Shown here: in pieces, positions 32,027-32,075 of the stretch
How positions within the stretch are numbered: the stretch's first letter is position 1
How the letters are laid out: the number at the start of each line of letters is the position of its first letter
From: an uncultured Clostridia bacterium
GTDB taxonomy: Bacteria > Bacillota > Clostridia > UBA1381
DNA: 32,075 nt
NCBI GenBank assembly: GCA_947626135.1
Contig: CANQQZ010000023.1
Span: 1-32,075, forward strand
Direction of reading: 5' to 3'
The notes under the pieces: model-generated
What the model saw: the letters and a program-made list of their open reading frames with translations, nothing else
Databases searched by the model: none
What the model was told of the DNA's origin: nothing
Translations under genes and position numbers: made by a program

Positions 32027-32075
32027 GCGGGAAAATTTTACGCGGGGAGGAATAATCTCGGGATTCCGGCATATA

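Overview
The window looks like a chromosomal segment of a Gram-positive anaerobe of the class Clostridia. This is inference from strong GGAGG-type ribosome binding sites, consensus sigma-A promoters, a stand-alone AICAR formyltransferase, a zinc-finger ClpE-type ATPase, secreted Ig-like and LamG-like modules, and intergenic palindromic repeats of the kind seen in Oscillospiraceae-like genomes. I see no tRNA, rRNA, CRISPR array or phage structural gene.

Layout. 1-77: the edge of a gene cassette that continues outside the window. 81-4078 (+): purine genes (AICAR formyltransferase, purD), then dCMP deaminase and a Nudix ADP-ribose pyrophosphatase, with two MITE-like palindromic repeats between them. 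4138-8937 (-): a 1599-residue secreted multidomain protein. 9099-12839 (-): DHHW/AlgX-like protein, MBOAT acyltransferase and a ferredoxin-type aldo/keto reductase. 12942-15466 (+): stalk-domain protein, MntP-type exporter and membrane-anchored glycerophosphodiesterase. 15557-17992 (-): GH43 glycosidase, polysaccharide deacetylase and a degenerate Y1-transposase-like protein. 18128-20689 (+): Ca2+-type P-ATPase. 20813-21493 (-): PAP2-family membrane protein. 21665-23364 (+): transglutaminase-like protein and GNAT acetyltransferase. 23625-24779 (+): tyrosine recombinase. 24845-26932 (+): a promoterless cassette. 27124-29430 (+): ClpE-like ATPase. 29494-32025 (-): another promoterless cassette.

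The main discovery is a DNA-rearrangement system that appears to diversify the large secreted protein. An identical 28-bp sequence occurs four times: inside the expressed gene (6385-6412), at the 5' end of the two start-less cassettes (24844-24871 and 31999-32026), and at the 5' end of the partial cassette at the left edge (45-72). In the expressed gene and both complete cassettes it is read in the same frame and encodes GSVESTETG, the last strand of an Ig-like domain. Each cassette is a long open frame for an alternative C-terminal half, lacks a promoter and start codon, and ends with its own terminator. A complete tyrosine recombinase ends 64 bp before one of the sites. Pairs of 11-bp-period repeats, which look like arm-type integrase sites, lie on both sides of it. 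The proposed model is one expressed N-terminal half (851 residues with signal peptide) joined by site-specific inversion to one of several C-terminal halves of about 690-830 residues. It resembles the vsa system of Mycoplasma pulmonis or the R64 shufflon in logic, but its cassettes are scattered among housekeeping genes.

Most other genes fit a cell-envelope theme (polysaccharide acetylation and deacetylation, glycosidase, lipid phosphodiesterase, transglutaminase), plus metal-ion transport and nucleotide metabolism.
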